Below are positions 43,244 to 52,760 of a stretch of 64,000 bases of DNA, piece after piece (the first letter of the stretch is position 1; the number at the start of each line of letters is the position of its first letter). Both the position numbers and the translations under genes were made by a program. A model generated the notes under the pieces. It was not told where the DNA came from. It did not search any database and saw nothing but the letters and a program-made list of their open reading frames with translations. This DNA is from Muribaculaceae bacterium (lineage in GTDB: Bacteria > Bacteroidota > Bacteroidia > Bacteroidales > Muribaculaceae), in the NCBI GenBank assembly GCA_017436845.1, contig JAFSCJ010000016.1:124001-188000 (forward strand), in the 5' to 3' direction.

Positions 43244-43990
43244 TTAAGACTTGATGTCGAAACCTTGTTGTTGTAGGGCATCGAGCATTTTGTAGTCCAT
43301 AGCTATTTTGTAATAATCGATGATGTGTGAAGCCCAATCGTTGTCGGTTTTTGTCCCGGAACGATTGCTGTTATATTCCAATATAATTTCGTCATATTTT
43401 AATAATAAATTCGCGACGCTATCGTTTTTGTAACCATTTTGATGGATGACAAGCTCTGTCGGTTGTTTGGGCTTTAAGTCGGGTTGTTCGCGAGGCACTC
43501 CAATGGCGAGTCCGCATACAATGAATACGCCTGCCGGTAGTTGGAGTAATAGACCTATTTCTTTCGGTGCAGCTGTGCGTGTATAGCCTATGCAACAGGT
43601 CCCTAACCCGCAAGATTCTGCAGCGATGAGTGCACTCATCATGGCTAATGCAGCATCAACTATCCCCACGATAACACCATCACCGGTTTTTTCAAATGGG
43701 GGCATTTCTATCTTTTTTGCATTGGCGATTGTGCGTATTTTGTTATAGTCAGCACAAAAGACGAGGAAGTGATTACAGGTCTTTATTTGCTTTTGCCCAG
43801 TGAGTTCATATAGTTTCTCTTTTAATTGCTGGTCGGTAACATCAATTACCGAAAACTGTTGCCCATTATAACTTGTTGGGGTGTTGCGAATGGCTTGATA
43901 GATGAAATCCATATCTTCAGCCGAAATGCTTTCTCGTTCATATCGGCGTATGCTTCTTCGTTGTAGTAAAGTGTCTTTTACGCTTTTCAT
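43244..43990 (-). CDS. Nitroreductase-family flavoprotein
   Basis: 248 residues from the ATG at 43990 (product KSVKDTLLQRRSIRRYERE); the longer frame upstream is Asn/Ser-rich and unlike the family. FMN-site features are LQRRSIRRYERESIS, RNTPTSYNGQQFSVIDV and the ESCGLGTCCIGYTR loop. It resembles NfsA/Frp-like members of larger size, with a C-terminal extension for dimerisation. Substrate unknown. A second nitroreductase, only distantly similar, lies at 31396. Confidence 0.88.
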   Translation of the reverse strand: MKSVKDTLLQRRSIRRYERESISAEDMDFIYQAIRNTPTSYNGQQFSVIDVTDQQLKEKLYELTGQKQIKTCNHFLVFCADYNKIRTIANAKKIEMPPFEKTGDGVIVGIVDAALAMMSALIAAESCGLGTCCIGYTRTAAPKEIGLLLQLPAGVFIVCGLAIGVPREQPDLKPKQPTELVIHQNGYKNDSVANLLLKYDEIILEYNSNRSGTKTDNDWASHIIDYYKIAMDYKMLDALQQQGFDIKS

Positions 43991-44087
43991 ATAAAGAAAT
44001 TTAGTACTAATATTATATAACGTATTATTGGGAGATAATGTTCTATCGTTTAAGTTTTTTTGAGATTTTTTTTGTGTATAAGACAAA

Positions 44088-44118
44088 AAAAATAGGCTGT
44101 ATATGACAGCCTATTTTT
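44088..44118 (-). terminator. Terminator of the amidase gene
   Basis: A perfect 13-bp stem (44088-44100 with 44106-44118; AAAAATAGGCTGT and its complement) lies 24 bp after the amidase stop. Confidence 0.9.
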
Positions 44119-44142
44119 AGATTTATCAGTATAGGATATTAA

Positions 44143-46521
44143 TTACTTTAAAGAAATCTTAGCAGTGTAAGTATATCCGTTTACGTCTGTTGCTTTTACG
44201 ATGTAGATACCAGAAGCAAGAGAGCTGATGTTTACATTTGTATTCGCTTCTTTAGCTACAAGGACACCTGAGATTGAGTAAATTTCAACATCTGCAACTT
44301 CGATGCCTTTTATTTCTATGTTAGTAGCACCCACTAACACTCTAAAATCTTTTTCATTGCATGCTATATCATCTATTCCGACTGTTGATGAGTGTTGAAA
44401 TTTATAGTAAGTAGCTCCTTGGAATGGTGCCAATACCCATAAGTTCAAATTTTGATTATCAATATCAAAACAGATTGTATTACGGAATGAGGTATTGCGA
44501 CTTGTACCAAGACCAGTTTGTGGATATGTACCAATTGCGGTTGCCGATGAGACACCATTTGTTACATCCATTAGCATAAATGCAGCATCAGTCAAACCAT
44601 TTGTTGCATCTGTTGTATTTAAATATTTTGTTGCAGCAACATATTTTTTAGAGCCTAAATTTAAAATTTTTAAATCAGTCCCTTGCTTATTGCCAATAAT
44701 ATCAAGACTTAAATCCTCTATCCATTCACCTGTTGCGGCAAAGTGTGCTGCGACATAATCTTTTGATGAAACCCAAAAACTTCCATCACTTTCTACTGTT
44801 ATGTTTGGAGTTGCGCTTGTGCTGGAAATTGCAAATTCTGAACCACTCTTAGTTAGATTAATCACTGTAGGTTCAGTTGAAACAACAGCTCCGTTTGCAA
44901 TTGTATAGTAATACACTTTACTTCCGTACGCAAACCAAATACGTCCGTTTGACAAATTACCGCTCACCGACATTGCATCTCCTGCGCGAACATCGCAATG
45001 AGATGTTGTTGATAACAATGTCGTTGGTGTTGCAGCATCATTATCCCATAGATAAACGTTTAATTGACTTGTAGCTGATGCAGCAAGATTTGAAGCTATG
45101 ATTTTACCACCGATTGCTTCTATAGAACTTAAATAATAAGTCCCCGTTGTACATGGAGACACGTCCAATGTTCCGATCTGAGCACCATTAAAAGCATCTA
45201 CTATATAAATCTTATTATCAGAGTTACCACCATTACGATGAACAACATATAATTTACCATTAGCAAATGCCATATCTTGAGTAACTTGAGAGCCGTTTGT
45301 TATCCAATCAGCTGTATTTCCTGATTTTTCAGAATAATTCCAAACCTCAGTCAATCCTGAAATAACATCAGTTGTAGGGGTTATTGTTGTTCCGGGCTCC
45401 GGATCTACTGGATTTTCAGATGTTGGCTCTGTTGCGATACCATTAAGTGCGATCCATTGATAAACGTCATTGCCATCTACGTCAACACTATTGAATGTAA
45501 CGAAACGTTCGTTCCAAGTATTGCTTGCGTCAGTATCTGCCAGGTAATTCCCTGCTACTTTTGGCGAGAATGTAATAGTTACAACGGGCTCTCCATCAAC
45601 AAAGTTATAGTTGGGGTAACCATCTACTGTTAGTCCGGTAGGATTTACTGTGAACACACCATCGGCATCTTCTACTGTAATGTAACACCATCCGTTGAGT
45701 TTGTTTCCTTTTACTGTTACTTGTGTTGAAACGCTTTTACCTGCTTCACATGTCAAGGTTACTTCGTTTGAACTTACATCAATGTAAGGGGTGCTTGAAG
45801 ATGAGCCACCACCGCCTGTGAAGTAGGATGGCTCTGTTACGGAATAACCTTCGTAGGTTGTTACATAGTCATATATACCTTGTAGATGTGCATCAACCCA
45901 AGTGAAAAAGCCTGTGCTTGAAGTGTCTTGAATGAGTTGCCAGTCGCTATAGCAGTCAACGAATAAACTTTCTGTCAAAATTGAAGGATAGGCTTCTCCG
46001 GCTGTGATAACTGTATAGTTGGCCGATTTTACTCCGCGGTCGATTAATTCATAGCCACCTGTTCCATCTACAGTGCTGAAACGAGAAATCAAGGCTGTTT
46101 GCATAGCATAGGCTAAACTATAGCTATTGCTACTATAATCGGCAGAATAATATGTTTCTGTACCATGAGCCGATGCGTTAGCTGCATTTAAGTGGAAAGA
46201 AACAAATACATCTGAGTTATAGGTGTAACAGAATGCACGACGAGGAGACAAGTCTACTTCACCGGAGAAATCATTTTCAAAACGTGTCATGTAAACGTTA
46301 GCTCCAAGACCAGAAAGCGTGTTATATACATTACTTGCACATTGAAGTACGAGCCATGCTTCTGTGTAATTGTTTACTGATGAACTGGCGTAACATGCGC
46401 CGGGGTCATCTCCACCATGACCTGGGTCAAGAACTATTACAACATCGCTCCATGTGGCATTAATGTGTTGTGGTGCAACAATGCTGAGCGATAAAATCAG
46501 TGCTAAAAATATTTTTTTCAT
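44143..46521 (-). CDS. Secreted N-acetylmuramoyl-L-alanine amidase with T9SS sorting tail
   Basis: 792 residues. Signal peptide (1-22), then an Amidase_3 domain (about 25-235): zinc ligands in VLDPGHGG (H35) and VSFHLNAA, and the catalytic Glu in PSILTESLFVD. A Ser/Gly linker and an Ig-like beta domain (about 250-365) follow. About 385-700 is a beta-propeller-like region with TWxx and Asn/Gly-rich turns. The last ~75 residues (VEIYSISGVLVAKEANTNVNISSLASGIYIVKA and a KISLK end) are a type A sorting domain of the type IX secretion system, so the enzyme should be displayed on or released from the cell surface. It would cut stem peptides off peptidoglycan, perhaps of other bacteria. Probably co-transcribed with the gene upstream (30 bp gap). 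Confidence 0.9.
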   Translation of the reverse strand: MKKIFLALILSLSIVAPQHINATWSDVVIVLDPGHGGDDPGACYASSSVNNYTEAWLVLQCASNVYNTLSGLGANVYMTRFENDFSGEVDLSPRRAFCYTYNSDVFVSFHLNAANASAHGTETYYSADYSSNSYSLAYAMQTALISRFSTVDGTGGYELIDRGVKSANYTVITAGEAYPSILTESLFVDCYSDWQLIQDTSSTGFFTWVDAHLQGIYDYVTTYEGYSVTEPSYFTGGGGSSSSTPYIDVSSNEVTLTCEAGKSVSTQVTVKGNKLNGWCYITVEDADGVFTVNPTGLTVDGYPNYNFVDGEPVVTITFSPKVAGNYLADTDASNTWNERFVTFNSVDVDGNDVYQWIALNGIATEPTSENPVDPEPGTTITPTTDVISGLTEVWNYSEKSGNTADWITNGSQVTQDMAFANGKLYVVHRNGGNSDNKIYIVDAFNGAQIGTLDVSPCTTGTYYLSSIEAIGGKIIASNLAASATSQLNVYLWDNDAATPTTLLSTTSHCDVRAGDAMSVSGNLSNGRIWFAYGSKVYYYTIANGAVVSTEPTVINLTKSGSEFAISSTSATPNITVESDGSFWVSSKDYVAAHFAATGEWIEDLSLDIIGNKQGTDLKILNLGSKKYVAATKYLNTTDATNGLTDAAFMLMDVTNGVSSATAIGTYPQTGLGTSRNTSFRNTICFDIDNQNLNLWVLAPFQGATYYKFQHSSTVGIDDIACNEKDFRVLVGATNIEIKGIEVADVEIYSISGVLVAKEANTNVNISSLASGIYIVKATDVNGYTYTAKISLK

Positions 46522-46551
46522 GTGTAGAATATTTTATCGTTACTTTAAATG

Positions 46552-47505
46552 TTATTTAAGATCGGCAGTGTAGATTTGACCATCGGTAAATGATGTAAAT
46601 ACTATTTTGTTGCCGTCGGGAGATACGCATGGACACATTTCCATTTTGTCGCTTGTTGCGGTGATGGCTTTTAATCCTGAGCCATTTGCATTAATTATAT
46701 ACAAGTCGCTTGAAGTGTAGTTGTGTCCGTCATCAGTGCTTTTTTCGAAAATTATTTGGCTGTCGTTTGCCCATGTTGGATTGAAACCACGAGCCAATAG
46801 TTTTTTGCCTGAGCCGTCAATGTTAATAATATAGATATCGTTTAACTCGTTAAATACGATTTTTGACCCATCGGGAGAAAGAGCAGGGCAGAATGAAGGT
46901 TTGTTGTTGATGAGTGTTTTAACACCACGAGCATTAACTACAGAAAGACCTTCTTTGTTTACAATGAGGCTGATGTTTGCACCTGCTTGCTTTGCTACTG
47001 TTGTCGCAAGAGATTTTGTTAGGTATCTTGTTGATTGAGTCGTCGTTTTTGCATCAAGAGAAATGACTGTTTTTTCTCCATTGATGCCATAACGCCATGC
47101 AGCAGGTTCCATGCGTGTAACATCTTCAGTCATACGAGTTTTATTCCCTGCCATGTCAATTGACCATGCTGCTTGAAGACGTTTGATTTGACCACTAACG
47201 TTTTCATAGCGAAGGTCTCGAACAAGAATTTCGCGAGAGTCAGCACTCCATTGATACATGAAACCAACACCTTTGTCGCTTGAAATTTGCGCTTTATTAG
47301 TTCCGTTTTGATTGATTACGAATAGGTTGTTGTAACCATATTCAGTAAATGCAATTTTAGACCCATCGGGAGACCAACGAGGATTTTCATACTTTACACC
47401 ATCTTGTGTGAGACGAGTTACATTTGAAAGTTGACCAACTTTCAAATTTTGTGCTACACAAACTTGGGATAACACAATCGCTGATAATAGTAAAAATTTT
47501 TTCAT
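46552..47505 (-). CDS. Exported TolB-like beta-propeller protein
   Basis: 317 residues. Signal peptide (KKFLLLSAIVLSQVCVAQ), then PD40 beta-propeller blades of the type NPRWSPDGSKIAFTEYG, CPALSPDGSKIVFNELND and CPCVSPDGNKIVFTSFTD. These are the repeats of TolB and of the DPP-IV/tricorn group; no peptidase domain follows. It is probably a periplasmic binding protein. It lies 30 bp upstream of the secreted amidase gene; the two may act together. Confidence 0.88.
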   Translation of the reverse strand: MKKFLLLSAIVLSQVCVAQNLKVGQLSNVTRLTQDGVKYENPRWSPDGSKIAFTEYGYNNLFVINQNGTNKAQISSDKGVGFMYQWSADSREILVRDLRYENVSGQIKRLQAAWSIDMAGNKTRMTEDVTRMEPAAWRYGINGEKTVISLDAKTTTQSTRYLTKSLATTVAKQAGANISLIVNKEGLSVVNARGVKTLINNKPSFCPALSPDGSKIVFNELNDIYIINIDGSGKKLLARGFNPTWANDSQIIFEKSTDDGHNYTSSDLYIINANGSGLKAITATSDKMEMCPCVSPDGNKIVFTSFTDGQIYTADLK

Positions 47506-47580
47506 GTGTTTTTGGGGTTAGGTAATTATATTTATTTAATTTATATCACAGATTATGAGTATGTGAAATGTATTGAGGTG

Positions 47581-47588
47581 CAAATGTA
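47581..47588 (-). promoter_or_regulatory. -7 element of the propeller-amidase operon
   Basis: TACATTTG on the reverse strand, 75 bp before the start codon. No clear -33 TTTG was found. Confidence 0.5.
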
Positions 47589-47736
47589 ATAAAATTTTTT
47601 AATAACTATGGTGATTGTAAATAAAAAAGTTAATAAAAAAAGTTAATAAAGGCTTTCTAAATTAAGATTACATGGGAAATAGCCGAGTTAGTCTATTAAA
47701 TTGAAAAAAATGTCCATGAAATAGAACAAAAGGAAC

Positions 47737-48891
47737 TTAGCGTTGTGATTTTGGGGAGATGATAATGTTGTTGCGACCTGAGAAGATGTGAAAATAGCGG
47801 TTTTTATGAGTGTGTTTCATGATAGAATTGATGATAGAGTCGTAATTCATTTCTCTGTCATCGATAATAATGTTTATAGTATCGTGAGTTTGTGTTAATT
47901 CATTTAGGTTACTTATAATGTGTACGTTTTCGCTGAAACCCTCTTGATGTAGTATTTTGATAATAGGAGAGGGGTTGAGGCTGACGATATATGTGTCGTC
48001 TGCTTTGTGGGAGCGTTTAAGCTTTTGTTTAATGGGCTTGATAATGGTTGAGTTAATGGCACCAATAACCATGCGCATACCTATCGCGCCATTGACAAAT
48101 ATTTTGCTCATGAAACTGCGACGAGGATAATGCTTGCGATAAAAAATGTGCATCGCTTCATAGAATATCTTCACATAGTTTATCGACTCGGTCTTGGTAC
48201 ATTCCCCTTTGTAGTGAATGATGGGTGTGGGAAGATAATAACATGCTTTCCCATTGGCACTCATGCGATATGAGAGGTCCATATCCTCGCCATACATGAA
48301 AAAGTCTTCGTCAAATCCTCCAATCTTCTTGACGATAGAGGTGCGTAGCAGCATAAATGCACCGGCAAGTGTTTCTACAATGTGAGGTTCATCTTCTGAA
48401 AGATATCTCAAATGGTAACGAGCAAAAAGTCGAGATTTGGGGAATATGGCTGACAATCCAAATAGCTTGCAGAAAGAATTCCATATCGATGGAAATGAGC
48501 GTTTTGATTCCGGAAGGAAGTTGCCATTGCCATCAATCATTTTTACGCCTATTGCTGCGCAGTCATCATGACTGTCCATCCATTCGACGGTGTCTTTTAG
48601 CGTGTTCTCGCCTATGATTGTATCGGGATTGAGAACAAGGATATAATCGGTATCGGCAAGGTTGAAACCTTGATTGTTAGCTTTGGAAAATCCTACATTT
48701 TCAGAATTGCAGATAAATGTAACGTCGTCAAATTGTTCTTTCAGATAGTCGATGCTGTCGTCTCCAGAATTATTGTCAATGACAATAGTGTGTCCTGAAA
48801 CCTTTTGATAGGCTTCTCTCACCGACAGCAAAGTTTGTTCTAAAAAATACTTTAAGCGATAGTTTACTATAATCGTCGTAACTCGACTCAT
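47737..48891 (-). CDS. Family 2 glycosyltransferase (rhamnosyltransferase-like)
   Basis: 384 residues. The GT-A fold opens TTIIVNYRLKYFLEQTLLSV; nucleotide-sugar motifs are IVIDNNSGDDS and the DxD-like LVLNPDTII, and the acceptor side has GGFDEDFFMYGEDMDLSYRM (catalytic ED). The C-terminal ~110 residues after a basic stretch (KPIKQKLKRSHK) form a separate domain of unknown kind. It probably builds a cell-surface polysaccharide or lipopolysaccharide. No other polysaccharide genes are adjacent. Confidence 0.88.
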   Translation of the reverse strand: MSRVTTIIVNYRLKYFLEQTLLSVREAYQKVSGHTIVIDNNSGDDSIDYLKEQFDDVTFICNSENVGFSKANNQGFNLADTDYILVLNPDTIIGENTLKDTVEWMDSHDDCAAIGVKMIDGNGNFLPESKRSFPSIWNSFCKLFGLSAIFPKSRLFARYHLRYLSEDEPHIVETLAGAFMLLRTSIVKKIGGFDEDFFMYGEDMDLSYRMSANGKACYYLPTPIIHYKGECTKTESINYVKIFYEAMHIFYRKHYPRRSFMSKIFVNGAIGMRMVIGAINSTIIKPIKQKLKRSHKADDTYIVSLNPSPIIKILHQEGFSENVHIISNLNELTQTHDTINIIIDDREMNYDSIINSIMKHTHKNRYFHIFSGRNNIIISPKSQR

Positions 48892-48978
48892 CGTTGTTAA
48901 GAGTTTACATTATTTAAACGTTTGCGATGAGCGTTTATTACATTTTGTTAAGGCTTTTAGTCGTAGATGTAGATAACT

Positions 48979-49311
48979 TTATCGCAAAGAGTGCATTGCG
49001 TCGATCATTCCTTGAAGTTCGGCACGCACATGCTTTAGACGCTCAATTGCTTTGTGTTTGCGTGAAACGTTTGAGTGATTGTGCTTTATCTGCTCTTGGG
49101 CAGCGTCAAGTTTCAACCCTTTCTCTTTTACAAGGAAATACACCATGCGAATGGTCTCAATGTCGCTTGGTGTGTAAAAACGTGTACCATGTTCATTGCG
49201 TTTAGGTTTGATAATGGTAAATTGGCTTTCCCAAAATCGTAGTGTTGATGCCGGAATATTGAGGATTTCAGCAACTTCGCGTATTTTGTAATATTTCTTT
49301 GTAAATTCCAT
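48979..49311 (-). CDS. MerR-family transcription regulator
   Basis: 110 residues from the ATG at 49311 (product EFTKKYYKIREVAEILNIP); the longer frame would overlap the M23 gene. The winged HTH reads YYKIREVAEILNIPASTLRFWESQF, with the second wing RNEHGTRFYTPSDIETIRMVYFL. A short coiled coil at the C-terminus forms the dimer; no cysteine effector site is seen. It is 31 bp after the M23 peptidase gene and likely shares its transcript, an arrangement common in this phylum. Target genes unknown. Confidence 0.9.
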   Translation of the reverse strand: MEFTKKYYKIREVAEILNIPASTLRFWESQFTIIKPKRNEHGTRFYTPSDIETIRMVYFLVKEKGLKLDAAQEQIKHNHSNVSRKHKAIERLKHVRAELQGMIDAMHSLR

Positions 49312-49342
49312 ATCTTTAAATTGAGAATTGAGAGTTGAGCGT

Positions 49343-50314
49343 TTAGTCCATAACATGACCGGCATTTTCGGCACGTTGTATCATTTCGTTATATTGTTCG
49401 GGGGTTAGGTCATAAAAATAGTAATTGACAGGATTTTGTGGCGCTCCTTTATATCTCACCTCATAGTGAAGGTGTGGACCTGTCGATTTGCCGGTATTGC
49501 CTACTTTCCCAATAAGATCGCCACGTTTCACCATCTGTCCGGTGACAACATTCATCTCGCTTAAATGGGCATATCGAGTAGTGTAATTGTATCCATGGTC
49601 AAGGATGATGAGGTTGCCGTACCCTGAGTGCCATTTGGCAGATTCGACGCGTGCATCGCCGGTGGCATATACAGGAGTACCTCTATCAGAAGCGAAATCC
49701 ATCCCTTCGTGGAATTTCCCTGTGCCATAAACCGGATCGACACGATAGCCATAGCCTGATGCCATTTGGCGCAGATTCAATTCTGATATAGGCATGATTG
49801 CAGGAATGTGAGCCAATCGGTCTTTCTGCTTTCCGGCAAGTTCTCTCAGCTCGTCAAATGATTTAATTTGGGTGTATATTTGGCGGTCAAGCATATCCAT
49901 TTTATTGGATACGTTTTTTATCAGCTCGGCATCGGAGAGCTTGTTGAGATGCTCATATTTGTTTCCTTTTTCGAGTCCGGCATATCTTTGTGCATCGGAA
50001 ATGCGGTCGGCCTGCATCATCACGCGATAGAAATTGTTGTCGCGATTGGCTATATCTTCCATTACTGACAGCGAGCGGTCAAGTCGTTGGTTAAGGATTT
50101 TAAGCTCGTTGACAAGCTGTTCGTTCTCTTGTTTGAGCATCTTCTCGCGAGGGAAATCTATCCAAAAATAGACAGTAACAAACGCGAGCGCACCTATCGC
50201 AATCCCCACAATCAAGTGGCGAGCAAGCACGCGCACGCGGTTTTTCCATGAAGGATAAACTCGCTCATAGTTGTCAGTAGCCGGATTATATCGATAGAAT
50301 ACTTTTCTGCTCAT
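49343..50314 (-). CDS. M23-family cell-wall metallopeptidase
   Basis: 323 residues. One N-terminal membrane helix (about 31-51) is followed by a coiled coil (about 55-140) and a LytM/M23 domain: KFHEGMDFAS gives the first zinc ligands (HxxxD), and GPHLHYEVRYKG the HxH motif. Such inner-membrane-anchored endopeptidases cut peptidoglycan cross-links or regulate amidases at division. The start VFYRYNPATDNYERVYPSW is a typical Bacteroidales cytosolic lead-in. Confidence 0.93.
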   Translation of the reverse strand: MSRKVFYRYNPATDNYERVYPSWKNRVRVLARHLIVGIAIGALAFVTVYFWIDFPREKMLKQENEQLVNELKILNQRLDRSLSVMEDIANRDNNFYRVMMQADRISDAQRYAGLEKGNKYEHLNKLSDAELIKNVSNKMDMLDRQIYTQIKSFDELRELAGKQKDRLAHIPAIMPISELNLRQMASGYGYRVDPVYGTGKFHEGMDFASDRGTPVYATGDARVESAKWHSGYGNLIILDHGYNYTTRYAHLSEMNVVTGQMVKRGDLIGKVGNTGKSTGPHLHYEVRYKGAPQNPVNYYFYDLTPEQYNEMIQRAENAGHVMD

Positions 50315-50444
50315 TTGTATGGGAGATTACACACTCTCTCTGCAAATTTCGTCATAATTTCCGTAATACCAAACAATCAGAGCATTAAAATGCAGTGGAT
50401 AATAAAGACGAATGAGTCGAAAAGAAGCAATTTTATAAAAATAC

Positions 50445-50879
50445 TTATAACTTAAAGGTAATGGGGAGTGTGTACATGCAATCGGCGTCTTTACCATTTA
50501 TTTTGCCCGGAATGAACTTGTTGGGTATGGATTTAATAATACGAATGGCTTCTTGGTCAAGTTCTGGACTTTTAGAGCGTACAACCTTAATGTCTTCGAT
50601 ATCACCTGTTTTAGTTATAACGAATTGAACAACAACACGACCTTGAATGTTGTCCTCCTTCGCTTTTTCAGGATATCTAAGGTTATCGTAGACATATCTC
50701 ATCAATTCAGCTTCTCCACCAGGGTATTGGGGAAAGAATTCACATTCAATAAACATTCTATTGATGTCCAGAGAAGTAGTGTCCTCTTTTGGCGTGGTGG
50801 CAATTTCTTTTTGCTGCTTTTGTGCACACGAAACAAAAGATAGGGCAATAAATATTGTCGCAAATAAAATTTGTTTCAT
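50445..50879 (-). CDS. Lipoprotein with TonB C-terminal domain
   Basis: 144 residues. The lipoprotein signal peptide ends with LSFVSCAQ (Cys at about 18). The mature part is a TonB C-terminal fold: FFPQYPGGEAELMRYVYDNLRYPEKAKEDNIQGRV, then VVQFVITKTGDIEDIKVVRS and a final MYTLPITFKL. With a lipid anchor in place of a membrane helix it cannot couple to ExbBD in the standard way; free domains of this kind are common in Bacteroidetes and probably bind partners. A reverse-strand TACATTTG at 50924-50931 is a likely -7 box. Confidence 0.88.
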   Translation of the reverse strand: MKQILFATIFIALSFVSCAQKQQKEIATTPKEDTTSLDINRMFIECEFFPQYPGGEAELMRYVYDNLRYPEKAKEDNIQGRVVVQFVITKTGDIEDIKVVRSKSPELDQEAIRIIKSIPNKFIPGKINGKDADCMYTLPITFKL

Positions 50880-50982
50880 AGGTTATTGTTTAACGTGTTT
50901 CTTTGAGATCATAATATTACTCACAAATGTAGTGATTTTATTGATAAAAAGGAATTTAAGCCGAAAAATTTTGATAAAAAAA

Positions 50983-51004
50983 GAGGCAGTGTCAACACCG
51001 CCTC
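50983..51004 (-). terminator. Terminator of the fumarase gene
   Basis: GAGGC at 50983-50987 pairs with GCCTC at 51000-51004 around an inner GTGT/ACAC stem with one mismatch; A-run on the plus strand beside it is a T-run for the reverse transcript. Confidence 0.75.
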
Positions 51005-51030
51005 CAATTATTTAGGATAGGAAAGTCTTA

Positions 51031-52677
51031 TTATTTGTTGAGGGCGCAGGCTTTGCATTTTTCAGATATTTCAACGAAGAAATCGTTGCCTTTGTCATCA
51101 ACCAAGATGAATGCAGGGAAGTCTTCAACCTCGATTTTCCAGATGGCTTCCATGCCGAGTTCAGGATATTCGAGACATTCGATTTTCTTGATGCTATTGT
51201 AAGCCAAGATAGCTGCGGGACCACCGATGCTACCAAGGTAGAAGCCACCATGTTTGTGGCAAGCGTCAGTAACTTGTTTGCTGCGGTTGCCTTTTGCGAT
51301 CATCACCATTGAACCACCAGCAGCTTGGAATTGGTCAACATAAGAGTCCATGCGACCTGCAGTTGTAGGGCCAAATGAGCCTGAAGGCATTCCTTCGGGA
51401 GTTTTAGCAGGACCTGCATAGTAGATGGGGTGATCTTTGAGGTATTGTGGCATTTCCTCACCACGATCAAGACGTTCTTTAATCTTAGCGTGAGCGATAT
51501 CGCGACCTACGATGATAGTACCTTTCAATGATAGACGAGTAGATACAGGATATTTGCTAAGTTCAGCAAGTATTTCAGACATTGGACGATTGAGGTCAAT
51601 GTTTACAACTGCGCCTTCACCTGCTTTGCGGTAAGATTCTGGAATTAGTTCGCCTGGGTTGCTGTCAAGTTTTTCAATCCAAAGACCATCTTTGTTGATT
51701 TTTGCTTTAACGTTGCGGTCGGCAGAGCAAGACACGCCAAGTCCAACAGGACAAGATGCACCATGGCGAGGCAAACGAATCACGCGGATATCGTGAGCGA
51801 AATATTTACCACCGAATTGAGCTCCAAGACCGATTTCGCGAGTTTCTTCGAGAAGTTGGTTTTCGAGTTCGATGTCGCGGAATGCGTGTCCGAGTTCGTT
51901 ACCTTCAGTAGGAAGATTGTCGTAATATTTTACTGATGCTTTTTTAACTGTAGCAAGGTTCATTTCTGCTGATGTACCACCAATTACAAATGCAATGTGA
52001 TAAGGAGGACAAGCTGCAGTACCCAAAGATTTCATCTTTTCAACAAGGAAAGGAATGAGAGTTTTAGGGTTGATGAGCGCTTTAGTTTCTTGATATAGAT
52101 ATGTTTTGTTGGCAGAGCCACCACCTTTAGCTACGAAAAGGAATTTATACTCGTTGCCTTCTGTTGCGTGTAGATCGATTTGAGCAGGAAGGTTGCATCC
52201 TGTGTTCACCTCGTCATACATGTTAAGAGGTGCGTTTTGTGAATAGCGAAGGTTATCCTCGGTATATGTTTGATATACACCTTTAGATAAGAATTCTTCA
52301 TCGTTGCAACCTGTGAACACGTTTTGTCCTTTGTTACCGTGGATAATTGCTGTACCTGTGTCCTGGCAGAATGGGAGTTGACCTTTAGCTGCAACTTCGG
52401 CATTGCGCAACATTGTCAACGCAACAAATTTGTCGTTTTCGCTTGCTTCTGGGTCATTGAGTATTTTAGCTACTAACTCGTTGTGCTCGCGACGCAGCAT
52501 GAATGCGTTGTCGTGAGTAGCTTGGCGAGCAAGCACTGTGAGCGCTTCGGGATCAACAACAAGCATTTCATGACCATTCCAGTTCTCTACTTTTACGTAG
52601 TCAGAGGTCAAGTGATAATACTCGGTAGTGTCTTTTGACATCGGGAACATTTCCTGATATTTGAAAGGTTTTGCCAT
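51031..52677 (-). CDS. Fumarate hydratase, class I (iron-sulfur)
   Basis: 548 residues with alpha and beta parts in a single chain, as in the FumA/FumB type. Cluster-binding cysteines are in [18 protein letters not shown] and [10 protein letters not shown]; the beta part starts near [20 protein letters not shown] and holds [15 protein letters not shown]. It interconverts fumarate and malate, in the reductive branch that leads to succinate and fits the methylmalonyl-CoA operon of this window. The [4Fe-4S] cluster is oxygen-sensitive, as expected of an anaerobe. A reverse-strand TAACTTTG at 52705-52712 could be its -7 element. Confidence 0.95.
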   Translation of the reverse strand: MAKPFKYQEMFPMSKDTTEYYHLTSDYVKVENWNGHEMLVVDPEALTVLARQATHDNAFMLRREHNELVAKILNDPEASENDKFVALTMLRNAEVAAKGQLPFCQDTGTAIIHGNKGQNVFTGCNDEEFLSKGVYQTYTEDNLRYSQNAPLNMYDEVNTGCNLPAQIDLHATEGNEYKFLFVAKGGGSANKTYLYQETKALINPKTLIPFLVEKMKSLGTAACPPYHIAFVIGGTSAEMNLATVKKASVKYYDNLPTEGNELGHAFRDIELENQLLEETREIGLGAQFGGKYFAHDIRVIRLPRHGASCPVGLGVSCSADRNVKAKINKDGLWIEKLDSNPGELIPESYRKAGEGAVVNIDLNRPMSEILAELSKYPVSTRLSLKGTIIVGRDIAHAKIKERLDRGEEMPQYLKDHPIYYAGPAKTPEGMPSGSFGPTTAGRMDSYVDQFQAAGGSMVMIAKGNRSKQVTDACHKHGGFYLGSIGGPAAILAYNSIKKIECLEYPELGMEAIWKIEVEDFPAFILVDDKGNDFFVEISEKCKACALNK

Positions 52678-52760
52678 ATGTTTATAGTTTTAATGTTCTA
52701 TCTACAAAGTTAAATCTTTTTGGCTAATAATGCCACATTTTGATTAGAAATATAAATTTC

